A stretch of 64,000 nt of DNA, from NCBI GenBank assembly GCA_963790545.1, contig CAWBPA010000024.1, positions 434,001-498,000 on the forward strand. The letters run 5' to 3'. Of the stretch, positions 7,317 to 18,893 are shown piece by piece (the stretch's first letter is position 1; every line of letters begins with the position of its first letter). Position numbers and translations under genes: made by a program. This DNA comes from DATBJG01 sp963790545 (lineage in GTDB: Bacteria > Acidobacteriota > Vicinamibacteria > Vicinamibacterales > JAMQPK01). The notes below the pieces were generated by a model, which saw nothing but the letters and a program-made list of their open reading frames with translations, did not search any database and had not been told where the DNA came from.

Positions 7317-10070
7317 TTAGAAGGTGGTGCCGACGTCGAAGCGGAACTTGAATGCCTTTTCCTGCTCGAGGTTGTTGTTGTACACGCCCTCGCGGTTGCC
7401 ATTGTATGCGAAGATCAGCCGGAATGGCACGTTCAGCACGGGCATGAAGAAGCGGATTTCGGCTCCAGTCGACGTCTTGAAGGCGCCGGTTTCTCCCGTC
7501 TGCCGGATTCTGAAGGGGTCGAGCGGCAACGGCGTGATGAGCTCTGACGTATCTCCCGGGCGCCGGGACCCACGGCACGACCTGCTCCTGACCCAGAACC
7601 GGCATCTTCCACGAGAACGGCACCCCTCGCGCCCGAACCTGACCGGCATCGGCGAAAAGGATGAGCCGGACGGGCCCCGCAATCGTGATCAGATACTCGA
7701 GGTTGAAGAGAAGACTCTTGTTGCCACCGAGTACCAGCCCCGTCTCCGGATCCGTCGGACCAATCGATCGAATGTCGTAGCCTCGCACGCTGTACCCACC
7801 ACCGAGGTACAGGGTCTCGAAGATCGGGATGTACTGCGTGCTGCCGAGTGGCGACAGGTACGCCGCCTGGGCCCGCAGGCCCAGCGACGTCCGCGACGTG
7901 TGCCGGAAGTACGCCACGAACTCTGCCTGAGGCTTGTAGAAATTGGTGTTTCCGCCAAAGCCCGCCAGATCGATGGATGCCGAGAGACGCTTGCCCGACG
8001 TTGGGAAAATGGGCTGGTCGACGGTGTTGAACACGACGCTCGGGGTGATCTTGCTCACGGTCCGGTACCCGTTCTGGCCGATGAGCAACGAATCGTACAG
8101 GTACGGATTCCGAGCGAGCAGGTCGGGCGCCCTCTCCTTGATCTGACTCAGCTCGATCTGCGAACATCCCAGTTCGCTGAAAATACAGTTCGGATTGAGA
8201 AAGGCCTCGTTGAAGTCCTTGACCGTGACCTGTTCGTAGCTGTAGTTCACGAATGCCCGAGTGAAGTCCGCGAGCGGCCACCCGAATACCAGGTTGCCGC
8301 CCCGCGACGACTGCGTGAACTGCCCGATGTACTCAACTTCGCGGTTATAGACGTCGACGCCGCCGGTGATGGCTCGATCGAACAGATACGGCTCGGTGAA
8401 CGCAATCTGATAATTGTGGGCCCGGGCGCCCGTCTGAATGTTGACGCCGAGCGTCTCGCCGCGGCCCATGAAGTTGGCCGTCTGGAACCCCAACTGGACG
8501 AACACACCGTCATACTGTGACACGCCCGCGCCAAACGTGAGCTGGTTGCGGTTCTGCTCCTCGAACTTCAGCGTGACATCGACCTTGTTCTCGCTGTCGG
8601 GGGTCTTGTCGACCTGAATGTTCTTCTGATCCTCGATTGGCTTGAAATACCCCAGCTGGTTCAGCCGTCGCACGGTGTTCTTCAACGCCTCGGTGTTGAA
8701 GACGTTGTTCTCATAGAGACGAACCTCGCGCCGGATGACATTGTCGCGCGTCGTCGTGTTGCCCAGGAACGTGATGCGGTTGACGAAGTACTGCTTGCCT
8801 TCCTGGAGCCGCACCGTCACGTCAACTTCGGGGCCCGAGCTTCGTCGCGCACTCGAGCCATTCGAGCCTGCTGGATTTTCAGCAGCCGGCGCGAATGTCG
8901 GCACCGCCGTGAACTCCATGTAGCCGCCGGCCCCGTACACTTCCTGGACCTTGTTGATGCCGTCTACGAAGCGCTTCTGGCTGTAGTACTCCCCGGGTTC
9001 TACCTTGAAGAAGGGTCTCAGCGCCGCGCTGCTGAGCACGGTATTTCCATCGAAGGACACATCGCCGACCCGGTAACGGTCGCCTTCGTCAACCGGGATC
9101 TGCAACTCGATCTTGCGGGTCTTGCCGTCGCTCGATTGACTCAGGGTTTTCAGTTCGGGTTGGCCGACTTGTGCGTAGATGTAGCCGTTGTTCCGATAGT
9201 GCGCCTGAACTTTTTCGGCGTCTTCCTCGAACTTGGCCTCCTGATACGTGCCGCCTCCCGTAATGAAGGACAGGAAGCCCCGCTCCTTGTTCTCCTTCAT
9301 CTTCTTCTTCAGGGTGCCGTCTGCAAACGCCTTGTTGCCGACGAAATCCACACGTTCGATTCGGATCTTCGGACCTTCGTTAATCACGAAGGTGAGGTTG
9401 ACGAGCTTCGGGCCCACCCTCGACGGGCTTGACCTGGTGCTCGATGCTGACATCCTGGTAGCCCTTCTCGGCGAGCAGCTCCCGGATCATCGTCTTCACG
9501 CGCCGGATCTGCCCATCGTCCACGAACGAGTCGAGGCGGATGGCCACGCCCTGGTCACGCATCTTTTCTTCGAGCTTGGTCTGCTCGAACTGCTTGGAGC
9601 CCGTGTAGTTGACGATCTTGATGCGCTCGCGCTCCTCCATGTTGTAGACAATGAGCTTGCCGACAACACCGTTCGGAAATACATAGTCCTCAGAGACGAC
9701 CGACAAATCGGTGAGGAAGTTCGTCCCCCACAGTCGACGGAAGTCCTCGAGCGCGCGCTGTTCGGCCGCCGCATCATAGGGAACCCACCGGTCCTGCGAT
9801 GGCTGACTGCCGCGCGTCTGGATATAGAAGAGATAGGTCTCGGGCTCGATGACAGACGTGCCGCCCTGCTTCTCGAAGCACGGGACGATCGCCAGGATGA
9901 CGGGGCCCGAACCGGCTGGCGGTTCCTTGGCGGGAGCAGGCTGCGTTCCCCCGCAGACCACGAACGGTTTCAACCGGGACGACGGGGTTTGTGCTGCGGC
10001 CGGCCAGCTCATCAGTACGCCCGCCACAGAGCAGGGCGCACGCGAACAGATTACGGCACAACTTTGACAT
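7317..10070 (-). CDS. bamA: Outer-membrane assembly factor BamA (frameshifted)
   Basis: BamA inserts beta-barrel proteins into the outer membrane. The span corresponds to about 917 residues. A signal peptide starts at MSKLCRNLFACALLCGG (10070), then after a frame change near 10020-10030 continues as LMSWPAAAQ. POTRA repeats follow (EERERIKIVNYTGSKQFEQ, GPKIRIERVDFVGNKAF, GDRYRVGDVSFDGN, QYFVNRITFLGNTTT), then a barrel with LYLGGGYSVRGYD, which corresponds to the VRGF/Y loop. Other frame changes lie near 9415-9430 and 7555-7565. The true C-terminus ends KFRFDVGTTF, a beta-signal ending in Phe. It heads the envelope operon and lies 77 bases after clpC. Confidence 0.9.
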
Positions 10071-10146
10071 TCTCATGCGCAGACGACCAAGGCTGCCAGA
10101 CAGGCGCTCGAATGTGCGACAGCCGCCGAAAACAGTTTACTGGTAA

Positions 10147-12591
<2,445 letters not shown>

Positions 12592-12645
12592 CCGGACGAC
12601 CTATAAGAAAGGATGGGAGTTCAGCCGCACAGGTATCCTATCGGC

Positions 12646-12674
12646 ATTATACGGCATCGGGCCGACATGAACCA
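12646..12674 (-). promoter_or_regulatory. Possible sigma-70 promoter of clpC
   Basis: On the minus strand a perfect TATAAT lies at 12651-12646, 54 bases before the clpC start. The -35 position 17 bases upstream reads TGGTTC, a weak match. No HspR (HAIR) or CIRCE operator was seen nearby. Confidence 0.4.
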
Positions 12675-12718
12675 CTGCTCTTTTCGATTAAGTTCGTGTA
12701 AGAAAGGAGCTTATCAGC

Positions 12719-13393
12719 TCAAGCGGGACGGAGTTGCCCACCTTCGAGCGCGAGCACTCGGTCGCAGGCCGCCGCCAGGCGGGGATTGTGGGTCGCAATG
12801 ATCGAGGTCAGCCCGTGCTCCCGGTGCATTTCACGCAGCAATCCATGAAGCGTCTCAGCCGTCGGCTCGTCGAGGTTGCCCGTAGGTTCATCCGCTAGCA
12901 GAACATCGGGCCGAGCCACCAGCGCCCGCGCCACCGCCACACGCTGCTGCTCGCCGCCCGAAAGCGTCGCCGGCCGATGCGTGAGCCGCTCGCCGATCCC
13001 CACACGGGCGAGCAGTGATGAAGCCCGCGCACGGGCGTCAGGCACAGCCATCCGGGCAATCCGCAACGGCATCTCGGCGTTCTCGAGCGCATCGAACTGA
13101 GGCAACAAATGATGAAACTGAAAGACGAAGCCGATGTGCCGGTTGCGAAACGCGACCAGCTGCCCGTCGGTGAGGGCGCGAAGATCCGTCTCGTTGACAC
13201 GAATGGTTCCTCCGTCGGGTCGGTCGAGACCGCCAAGCAGATGCAGCAATGTGCTCTTCCCAACTCCGGACGCCCCGACAATCGCGATCATCTCGCCACG
13301 CTCGACCGCCAGCTCGAGGTCGCGCAGCACGTGGAGTCGGTTCGTCCCGACCGCGTAGGTCTTGTTGAGGGATAAGACTTCGATAAAGGACAT
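12719..13393 (-). CDS. lolD: Lipoprotein-releasing ABC transporter ATPase LolD
   Basis: LolD powers release of lipoproteins from the inner membrane. The 224-residue frame is intact: Walker A GASGVGKSTLLHLLGGLD near 39-56, Q-loop FQFHHLLPQF, signature LSGGEQQRVAVARAL, Walker B VLLADEPTGNLD and the H-loop IATHN. FHHLLP in the Q-loop region is typical of LolD and MacB-type ATPases. It follows lolC/E downstream with a REP-like palindrome in the gap, and both face the same way, so they form the Lol exporter unit. A MacB-type efflux ATPase is less likely given the neighbour. Confidence 0.9.
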   Translation of the reverse strand: MSFIEVLSLNKTYAVGTNRLHVLRDLELAVERGEMIAIVGASGVGKSTLLHLLGGLDRPDGGTIRVNETDLRALTDGQLVAFRNRHIGFVFQFHHLLPQFDALENAEMPLRIARMAVPDARARASSLLARVGIGERLTHRPATLSGGEQQRVAVARALVARPDVLLADEPTGNLDEPTAETLHGLLREMHREHGLTSIIATHNPRLAAACDRVLALEGGQLRPA

Positions 13394-13407
13394 AACGGTC
13401 GTCAGTC

Positions 13408-13432
13408 GGCGGGTCTCAAGACCCGCCTCTAC
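13408..13432. repeat. REP-like palindrome with GTAG head
   Basis: GGCGGGT at 13408-13414 pairs with ACCCGCC at 13421-13427 around CTCAAG. On the minus strand it is preceded by GTAG (13432-13429), the hallmark tetranucleotide of REP elements. It lies between lolC and lolD. Confidence 0.65.
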
Positions 13433-13449
13433 AAGAGTTCGTCGTCTCC

Positions 13450-14672
13450 CTATCCGTACCTCAACGCTTCAACCGGGTCGAGACGCGCCGCCTGTCGCGA
13501 TGGATAGATGGTGGCCAGAAAACAGGCGCCGATGGTGGCCAGGATCACGATGGTCAGGCTGAAGGGCTCGACCACGAAGGGGACGTGTTCAATTTGATAG
13601 ACGTCCATCGGTACGCGGATCAGCCGGTACCGATCCAGGATCGTCGCCAGGCTCACGCCTCCGATTGCTCCAATGGTCGTCCCGACGAGCCCGATGATCG
13701 TGCCCTGCAGCATGAAGATCCCCATCACACTTCGGGCGGAGACCCCCATGGTTTTGAGGATGCCGATGTCCGGGCTCTTCTCCATGACCAGCAGCACGAG
13801 AGACGAAACAATCTGGAGTGCCGCAACGACAACAATCAGGAAGACCGCAATGGCCATGGCCACCCGTTCCATCCAGAGCGCCGAAAACAGCGACTGATTG
13901 ATGTCGGTCCAGTCTTGCGGCAGGTACTCCTTCCCAAGCCGTTCCGGAATTGTCGCTGCAATCTGAGGGGCATCGTCGAGATTGTCGACGCGCAGCTGGA
14001 TGTACTCGACATCGCTTCGATTGAAGAGCCGTTGTGCCACCGGCAACCCAATGAACCCCCAGGAAGAATCGACCTCGAAAAGGCCCAGGCTGAAGATCCC
14101 CACGACCCGGAACGGCCGCGACCGAGGCAACATGCCCATCGGTGATAACGTACCCTGCGGCGTCAACAACGTGACCGTATCGCCCACGAACGCCCCGAGC
14201 TTCTCCGACAGCCCCTTGCCGATGACGATGCCCGGTGGGACGTCGGGGTGCGAGCGGCAAGATCGGTCAGACGCCCGGACTCCATCCGTGTGCCAATCTC
14301 GGTCACGTCCGGCTCGAGTGCGGGGTCTATCCCTTTCAACGTCACGAACGCTTCCGCGCGGGCACTGGAAACCAGCGCAACACCGAGCAATGCCGGTGCA
14401 GCACCTTCAACACGCGGAATCGCTCTCAGCTTCGCGGCTTCCTGGCGATAGTCGATGATGCCGCCTTGCTTGAGCACGTAGATGTGCCCCTGCGACCCCA
14501 GAAGCCGATCGCGCAGCTCCCCTTGCAGGCCGGTCATGAGGGCCAGGACCACGATCACCGCCATGACGCCGACGGCAACGCCCAGCGTTGAAATCAGGGA
14601 TATCAGCGAGATCAAGGCCTGTTTGCGCGGGGCCAGCAGGTACCGGAGCGCGATGAAGATCTCAAAGGGCAT
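13450..14672 (-). CDS. Lipoprotein-releasing ABC permease LolC/LolE (frameshifted)
   Basis: This is the permease partner of LolD, about 407 residues. It starts FEIFIALRYLLAPRKQALISLIS, followed by the first membrane helix (LGVAVGVMAVIVVLALMTGL). The large periplasmic domain carries GHIYVLKQGG and DLDD-type strands, and three helices follow near the C-terminus (AMAIAVFLIVVVAALQIVSS, GTIIGLVGTTIGAIGGV, IVILATIGACFLATIYPS), ending in the FtsX-type PSRQAARLDPVEALRYG. One frame change is needed near 14240-14255, in the segment normally reading GIVIGKGLSEKLG. A single LolC/E gene suggests a LolF-like homodimeric arrangement. Confidence 0.88.
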
Positions 14673-14677
14673 TTCGA

Positions 14678-14784
14678 CAGTGGTCAGTGGTCAGTGGTCG
14701 GTTCGTGACAACCCCGCGTCAATGTCGCTCTGGTCACTGGTCGACGGTCTTCCTGGCCACCGGCCACTGGCCCCTGGCCACTGT
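14678..14784. repeat. CAGTGGTCAGTGG word hairpin, copy 1
   Basis: Left arm at 14678-14700: three tandem CAGTGGT-type units. Right arm at 14730-14784: TGGTCACTGG, GGCCACCGGCCACTGG, CCTGGCCACTGTC. The arms are partly complementary. The same word family recurs between dnaJ and dnaK (31131-31226). The 3-prime end of the lysS frame runs through it. Confidence 0.72.
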
Positions 14785-16282
14785 CTTTTCTCGGCTTCAT
14801 CAGCGGGAACAGGATGACGTCGCGGATTGACGGACTGTCGGTCAGCAGCATCACGAGGCGATCGATGCCGACACCCTCGCCGGCTGTCGGTGGGAGACCA
14901 TACTCGAGCGCGCGCACGTAATCCTCATCCATTTCGTGTGCTTCCTGATCACCGCGCTGGCGCTCGGCCAGCTGCTGCTCGAAGCGCCGTCGTTGCTCAA
15001 CGGGGTCGTTCAACTCGCTGAACGCGTTGGCGACCTCGAACCCGCCGATGTACAGCTCGAACCGTTCGACCGTATCCGGGTCGTCTGCGCGTTGTTTCGA
15101 CAGTGGCGAGACCTCGGTTGGAAAGTCGAAGACAAAGGTAGGTTGGACGAGCTGAGCCTCGCACAAGGCCTCGAACAGGCTCGTCGTGACCTTACCGGCT
15201 CCCTGTCCCGGCTTCACCTCGACGTTGAGCCTGGCTGCGATTGCCGCAACCGAATCACGGGAGCGGAGATCTGCCTCGCTGACTTCCCGCCCGAGCTTGG
15301 CCGCCGCCGCAGCCCTGACGGCATCACGCAGCGACAGGCGCCCGAACGGCGGACGGAGAGAAATACGATGAGGCCCGAATGCGACTTCCTCGGCACCAAT
15401 CGCCTCGCGCGCGACCTCGGACAGCATCTCTTCGGTGAGCGTCATGAGATCGTGGTAGTCGCTGTAGGCCTGATAGAACTCCAGCATCGTGAACTCCGGA
15501 TTATGCTGGGTCGAGATCCCTTCATTCCGGAAGTTACGATTGATCTCATAGACGCGTTCCATCCCGCCTACGACGAGTCGTTTCAGATAGAGCTCGGGCG
15601 CCACCCGTAAAAACAGGTCGATGCTGAGCGCGTTGTGCCGGGTGACGAAGGGACGGGCCAAAGCCCCTCCCGGCACCGCTTGCATCATGGGCGTCTCAAC
15701 CTCGATATATCCCCGGGCATCCAGAAAGCGCCGGAGGCCGGCAATGACGCGCCCGCGCACCTCGAACACACGTCGGGAATCCGGATTGACGATGAGATCG
15801 AGGTACCGTTGGCGATAGCGGGTCTCGATATCGCTCAGCCCATGCCACTTCTCGGGAAGCAGTCGCAGGCACTTCGACAGAAACTCGAGCCGGCTGGCGT
15901 GAATGGTGAACTCGTTGGTCTTGGTCCGGAACAAATACCCGCCCACACCAATGAAGTCACCGAAGTCGAGCAGCTTGAAGATTTGGAAGTCCTTCGCCGG
16001 AAGGGCATCTTCGCGCACGTAGACCTGAATCTTCGCGCGGCCATCGCTGAGCACCAGGAAGTTGGCCTTGCCGAAGCTGCGGATCGCCAGGATCCGTCCG
16101 CTTGTCTCGACCGCGATGCGATTCGCCTCCAACTCTTCACGGCTCTTCAGGCCGTGCTGGCTGACAAGGGCTTCGATCGTGTCGGTCCGGTCGAATCGAT
16201 GCGGGTAAGGATCGACGCCCAGCCGCACGAGCTCGGCCAGGTTTTCGCGCCTCTGGATGAGTTGGTCGCCTTCCTGCGTCAT
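14684..16282 (-). CDS. lysS: Lysyl-tRNA synthetase, class II
   Basis: LysS charges tRNA-Lys. The start ATG at 16282 (MTQEGDQLIQRRENLAELV) gives about 532 residues. An N-terminal OB-fold anticodon domain (ILAIRSFGKANFLVLSDG) is followed by the catalytic core: motif 1 region GYIEVETPMMQAVPGGALA, motif 2 NFRNEGISTQHNPEFTMLE and motif 3 GVGIDRLVMLLTDSPSIRDV. Normal LysRS ends soon after motif 3 at FPLMKPR; here about 35 further residues are read from the CAGTGGTC repeat, so the C-terminal tail is probably repeat-derived. Confidence 0.92.
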   Translation of the reverse strand: MTQEGDQLIQRRENLAELVRLGVDPYPHRFDRTDTIEALVSQHGLKSREELEANRIAVETSGRILAIRSFGKANFLVLSDGRAKIQVYVREDALPAKDFQIFKLLDFGDFIGVGGYLFRTKTNEFTIHASRLEFLSKCLRLLPEKWHGLSDIETRYRQRYLDLIVNPDSRRVFEVRGRVIAGLRRFLDARGYIEVETPMMQAVPGGALARPFVTRHNALSIDLFLRVAPELYLKRLVVGGMERVYEINRNFRNEGISTQHNPEFTMLEFYQAYSDYHDLMTLTEEMLSEVAREAIGAEEVAFGPHRISLRPPFGRLSLRDAVRAAAAAKLGREVSEADLRSRDSVAAIAARLNVEVKPGQGAGKVTTSLFEALCEAQLVQPTFVFDFPTEVSPLSKQRADDPDTVERFELYIGGFEVANAFSELNDPVEQRRRFEQQLAERQRGDQEAHEMDEDYVRALEYGLPPTAGEGVGIDRLVMLLTDSPSIRDVILFPLMKPRKDSGQGPVAGGQEDRRPVTRATLTRGCHEPTTDH

Positions 16283-16313
16283 GACTGGAGAATCGGGCTT
16301 TTTCTGCAACGCC

Positions 16314-16772
16314 TTACCCGGCGATGTGCCTGGCAATCGCGTCGAGCACACCATTGACGAACTTCGCCGAATCCTCTGTGCTGAACTTCTTTGCCAGCTC
16401 GATCGCCTCGTTAATCACGACCGGTCGCGGCGCATTCGTGTGCAGCAGTTCGTAGACGGCCATCCGCAGGATGAGCCGGTCCAGAACCGCCATTCGAGAC
16501 AGCCGCCAGTGTTCGGCATGCTCGGAAATCAGCGGATCGATGACCTTCAAGTTGGCGGTCGTGGCTCGGGCCAGCTGCTCGGCGAATGCCCGGACGGCCT
16601 CGGATGGCGCCGAGCCGGGCGCTTCGTGCTGGGCATAGACCTGGGCAACGGTTTCGATGTCGCTCTGCCCAACCTCCCACTGGTACAGCATCTGTAGCGC
16701 GACTTCGTGAGCGCGTCGACTGCTGCTGACAGGAGTACCGACACCGGTATCGCCGTCGCGCGTTCGGCTCAC
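16314..16772 (-). CDS. nusB: Transcription antitermination factor NusB
   Basis: NusB binds boxA RNA with NusE in rRNA antitermination. I chose the GTG at 16772 (VSRTRDGDTG) because it overlaps the ribH stop as GTGA; this gives 152 residues. The family region starts at SSRRAHEVALQMLYQWEVGQ and ends with PRPVVINEAIELAKKFSTED and KFVNGVLDAIARHI, the canonical NusB signatures. The frame stays open upstream to 17033, but that part is the antisense-frame shadow of ribH. The ribH-nusB order is the common one. Confidence 0.9.
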   Translation of the reverse strand: MSRTRDGDTGVGTPVSSSRRAHEVALQMLYQWEVGQSDIETVAQVYAQHEAPGSAPSEAVRAFAEQLARATTANLKVIDPLISEHAEHWRLSRMAVLDRLILRMAVYELLHTNAPRPVVINEAIELAKKFSTEDSAKFVNGVLDAIARHIAG

Positions 16773-17260
16773 ACTCGTATCCCTGGAGCCGCGCGACGAC
16801 CAAGTTTCTTGATCGTCGTTGTCATCTCGATTGCGGCCCGTGCGGCTTCCCAACCTTTGTTCGACGAACCGCTTCCCGCACGCTCGATCGCCTCCTCGAC
16901 CGAGTTCGTCGTCAGGACGCCGAAAGCCATCGGGATGCCGGTCGCCGCTGCAGCACTGGTAATGCCGTGCGCAACCGCGCTCGCAATGTACTCGAAGTGT
17001 GGTGTCCCTCCACGGATCAGACAGCCAAGACAAACCACGGCGTCGAACTGGCCCGTTTCGGCAGCACGCTGCGCCGCCAGCGGGATCTCGAACGCGCCCG
17101 GCACTTTGATGACCGTAATGTCGTCCGGCAACACCTCCGCTTCATCGAGCGCCGCAAGCGCTGCGGCCTGCAAACGATCGGTCACGAAATCGTGGTAGCG
17201 CGACACGACCAGCGCGAATCTGGCGCCACGGGCTTTACTGGATCCCTCGATCTGATGCAT
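16769..17260 (-). CDS. ribH: 6,7-dimethyl-8-ribityllumazine synthase RibH
   Basis: RibH condenses the pyrimidine intermediate with dihydroxybutanone phosphate to lumazine, the penultimate riboflavin step. The 163-residue frame is intact: FALVVSRYHDFVTDRL, then VIKVPGAFEIPLAA, VVCLGCLIRGGTPHFEYIA and MAFGVLTTNSVEEAIERAG. The variant LIRGGTPHFEYIA carries the His used in catalysis. NusB follows with an overlapping GTGA. No other rib gene is in the window. The start lies next to an AT-rich repeat and has no clear ribosome-binding site. Confidence 0.94.
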   Translation of the reverse strand: MHQIEGSSKARGARFALVVSRYHDFVTDRLQAAALAALDEAEVLPDDITVIKVPGAFEIPLAAQRAAETGQFDAVVCLGCLIRGGTPHFEYIASAVAHGITSAAAATGIPMAFGVLTTNSVEEAIERAGSGSSNKGWEAARAAIEMTTTIKKLGRRAAPGIRV

Positions 17261-17263
17261 AGG

Positions 17264-17367
17264 GAATTGAGAATTAGGAATTGAGAATTAGGAATCGACA
17301 ATCAGGATTAAGAATTGAATTTTCAAATTTTTCAATTCTCAATTCTCAATTCCTGATTCTCAATCTC
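17264..17367. repeat. AT-rich GAATTGA word hairpin
   Basis: The left arm (17264-17318) holds about six imperfect GAATTGA/GAATTAG units; the right arm (17331-17367) reads TTCAATTCTCAATTCTCAATTCC, their reverse complement. The two arms can form a long hairpin. It is strikingly AT-rich against a high-GC background. The vanZ-like stop codon lies at its right edge, so it separates vanZ from ribH. Confidence 0.8.
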
Positions 17368-17719
17368 GCCTCGTGAGTATACTCCAGACCCACAGACCAA
17401 CTGCCGCGGCGCAGGCCCCGACTGCATCCGCTCCGAGATCGCCGAGATTGGAATCGCGACCCTCGACAAATGATTGGTGGAACTCGTCGAAGGCGCCATA
17501 GACGACGGCGATCAATAGAGCACCAATCGCGTGCGCAGCACGGATGTCGTGCCATCGTCCTTGAGCGAGCGCCCGGACTGTGACCGCTCCGAGTCCTGCG
17601 TACAACAGGCTATGAATGAGCTTGTCTGAACCGGCACGAGGAAGTGCGGGAGGATTCGAAATCGACGAGAGAACGAACAAGACCGCCATGTACGCGAGAA
17701 CAGCGCCCCAGCGGCCCAT
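17360..17719 (-). CDS. VanZ-like family membrane protein
   Basis: The 119-residue protein has about four predicted membrane segments (GAVLAYMAVLFVLSSIS, LIHSLLYAGLGAVTVRALA, HAIGALLIAVVYGAFDEF, LGADAVGACAAAVGLWVWSI). The VanZ signature DKLIHSLLYAGLG and then GAFDEFHQSFVEGRDSNLGD is clear. VanZ-type proteins are linked to teicoplanin resistance in enterococci, but in most bacteria their role is unknown. It begins a small group downstream of other minus-strand membrane genes. Function beyond the family is not assigned. Confidence 0.82.
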   Translation of the reverse strand: MGRWGAVLAYMAVLFVLSSISNPPALPRAGSDKLIHSLLYAGLGAVTVRALAQGRWHDIRAAHAIGALLIAVVYGAFDEFHQSFVEGRDSNLGDLGADAVGACAAAVGLWVWSILTRRD

Positions 17720-17741
17720 TGCTGGTGGCGGGGATCGAGCG

Positions 17742-17915
17742 TCACAACGGGAAGGGGTACATCATCCAGCCAAGTAACACGGCGGCACCGACCAAGCCAC
17801 CGAACATCATGGCACCCAGCCGCATCTGTTCGCGAGGTTCCTCGCGCAGCAGCACCGCAAAGACCAGAGCCACGAAAAACGAGAACAGTAGCAGAAGCAG
17901 AAAGTGACTCTGCAT
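17742..17915 (-). CDS. Small two-helix membrane protein
   Basis: An ATG at 17915, four bases after the stop of the upstream gene, opens a 57-residue protein. It has two hydrophobic helices (FLLLLLFSFFVALVFAVLL and MMFGGLVGAAVLLGWMMYPF) separated by a charged EEPREQMR loop. The tight spacing to the upstream DUF6677-like gene suggests cotranscription. I do not recognise the family; the loop would be short and on one side of the membrane. Confidence 0.6.
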   Translation of the reverse strand: MQSHFLLLLLFSFFVALVFAVLLREEPREQMRLGAMMFGGLVGAAVLLGWMMYPFPL

Positions 17916-17919
17916 CGCG

Positions 17920-18309
17920 CTACTTGCGCCCGGATGCGATGTCGAACGCGTCAATGACCACGAGAAGGTTCATCAGGCCGGCCACGATGAGGAAGGCATT
18001 GCCATACTCGTAAGTCACAGCGACAACACGCCCGGCCCCCAACCCCAGGCTGCGCGCGATGAAATAGGGGATTCCAATCCCAACGTCTGCGATGGCGGCC
18101 AGCGCGACCAGCGGTTGGGACGGTTCGAACGGAAACAGCCGGCCCTCGAGCGCAATCCCGATGGCAAACATGAGAGGGAGCGCGGCCAGGAAGACGATGC
18201 CCTTCCGTCGCCGCAACCACAAATGGCCCGATCCAGGAATGGCCCAGGCCGCAAGGCAAATCAGCGCCTGCGTAGGACGTTCTGATTGTTGTTCGCGCGT
18301 CACCGCCAC
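17920..18309 (-). CDS. DUF6677-like membrane protein
   Basis: A 129-residue protein with an N-terminal LICLAAWAIPGSGHLWLRRR segment, where PGSGHLW resembles the PGLGHLY-type motif of TM2-like small membrane proteins, and three further hydrophobic stretches (GIVFLAALPLMFAIGIAL, PLVALAAIADVGIGIPYFIA, AFLIVAGLMNLLVVIDAF). The ending YEYGNAFLIVAGLMNLLVVIDAFD is characteristic of a family I associate with Acidobacteriota (DUF6677); the name is from memory. No reaction can be assigned. Confidence 0.65.
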   Translation of the reverse strand: MAVTREQQSERPTQALICLAAWAIPGSGHLWLRRRKGIVFLAALPLMFAIGIALEGRLFPFEPSQPLVALAAIADVGIGIPYFIARSLGLGAGRVVAVTYEYGNAFLIVAGLMNLLVVIDAFDIASGRK

Positions 18310-18337
18310 CGCGACAGTCTACCGCACCCCGCGCGGC

Positions 18338-18821
18338 TTACCGCAAGTCTCCAACAGCGACGGCCGTCACGGCTGCCGCAACCGCCGCACCGAGCACACC
18401 GCCTGCAGCCGCGCGCACGACACCCGAAGTCATCTCTCCTGTCATCCACTCCCACACCAGGGTCATCAGGGTCAGGATCGAGGCCACGACGATGATTCGC
18501 TGCCACGTGCGGCGTGACGCGATGGCCGTTCGATAACGACGACGGAGGGCGACCAGCCAGGCAATGCCGAACGGCGCTGCCAGATAGAGACCTTCGCACC
18601 TCGCGCAGACCGGGACCTGCACACCAGCACAGTCGAAACGAGCGCTCCGGCCGCTGGTGACAGATGAAACTCGCCAGCGCATAGACGACAGCCGCCGCCC
18701 GAAGGACGGGCGCATCGTCTGACACGCGGCTGACGATGTAGGGCGCGGCGACGAGCGTGGCCGCCCAGATGAGGCTCGCCAGCAACAGCGCGACGACTCC
18801 GATCTGAAAAGAAGGCGTCAT
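18338..18821 (-). CDS. DUF2085 membrane protein (frameshifted)
   Basis: The two frames join near 18620-18640 into one protein of about 160 residues: an N-terminal helix (IGVVALLLASLIWAATLVAA), then AVVYALASFICHQRPERSF, then AGVQVPVCARCEGLYLAAP and two or three more helices. The CHQRPERSF and PVCARCEGLY pairs are the family signature of DUF2085, whose conserved His and Cys residues suggest a metal or thiol role. Function is unknown. Divergent from the methyltransferase gene, with about 70 bases between. Confidence 0.75.
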
Positions 18822-18893
18822 AGTGTGCAGTCCCGTGCACTGTCAGCACGCGCATTGTAATGCCCGTACGAGTCATGTCGATAAAAGCTATGC

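Noticed and set aside
16773..17033. N-terminal extension of nusB into the ribH region
   Set aside because: It is the shadow frame of ribH; the GTG at 16772 overlaps the ribH stop and gives the normal NusB length.
17264..17367. CRISPR array
   Set aside because: Units are 7-8 bp, degenerate and without spacers.
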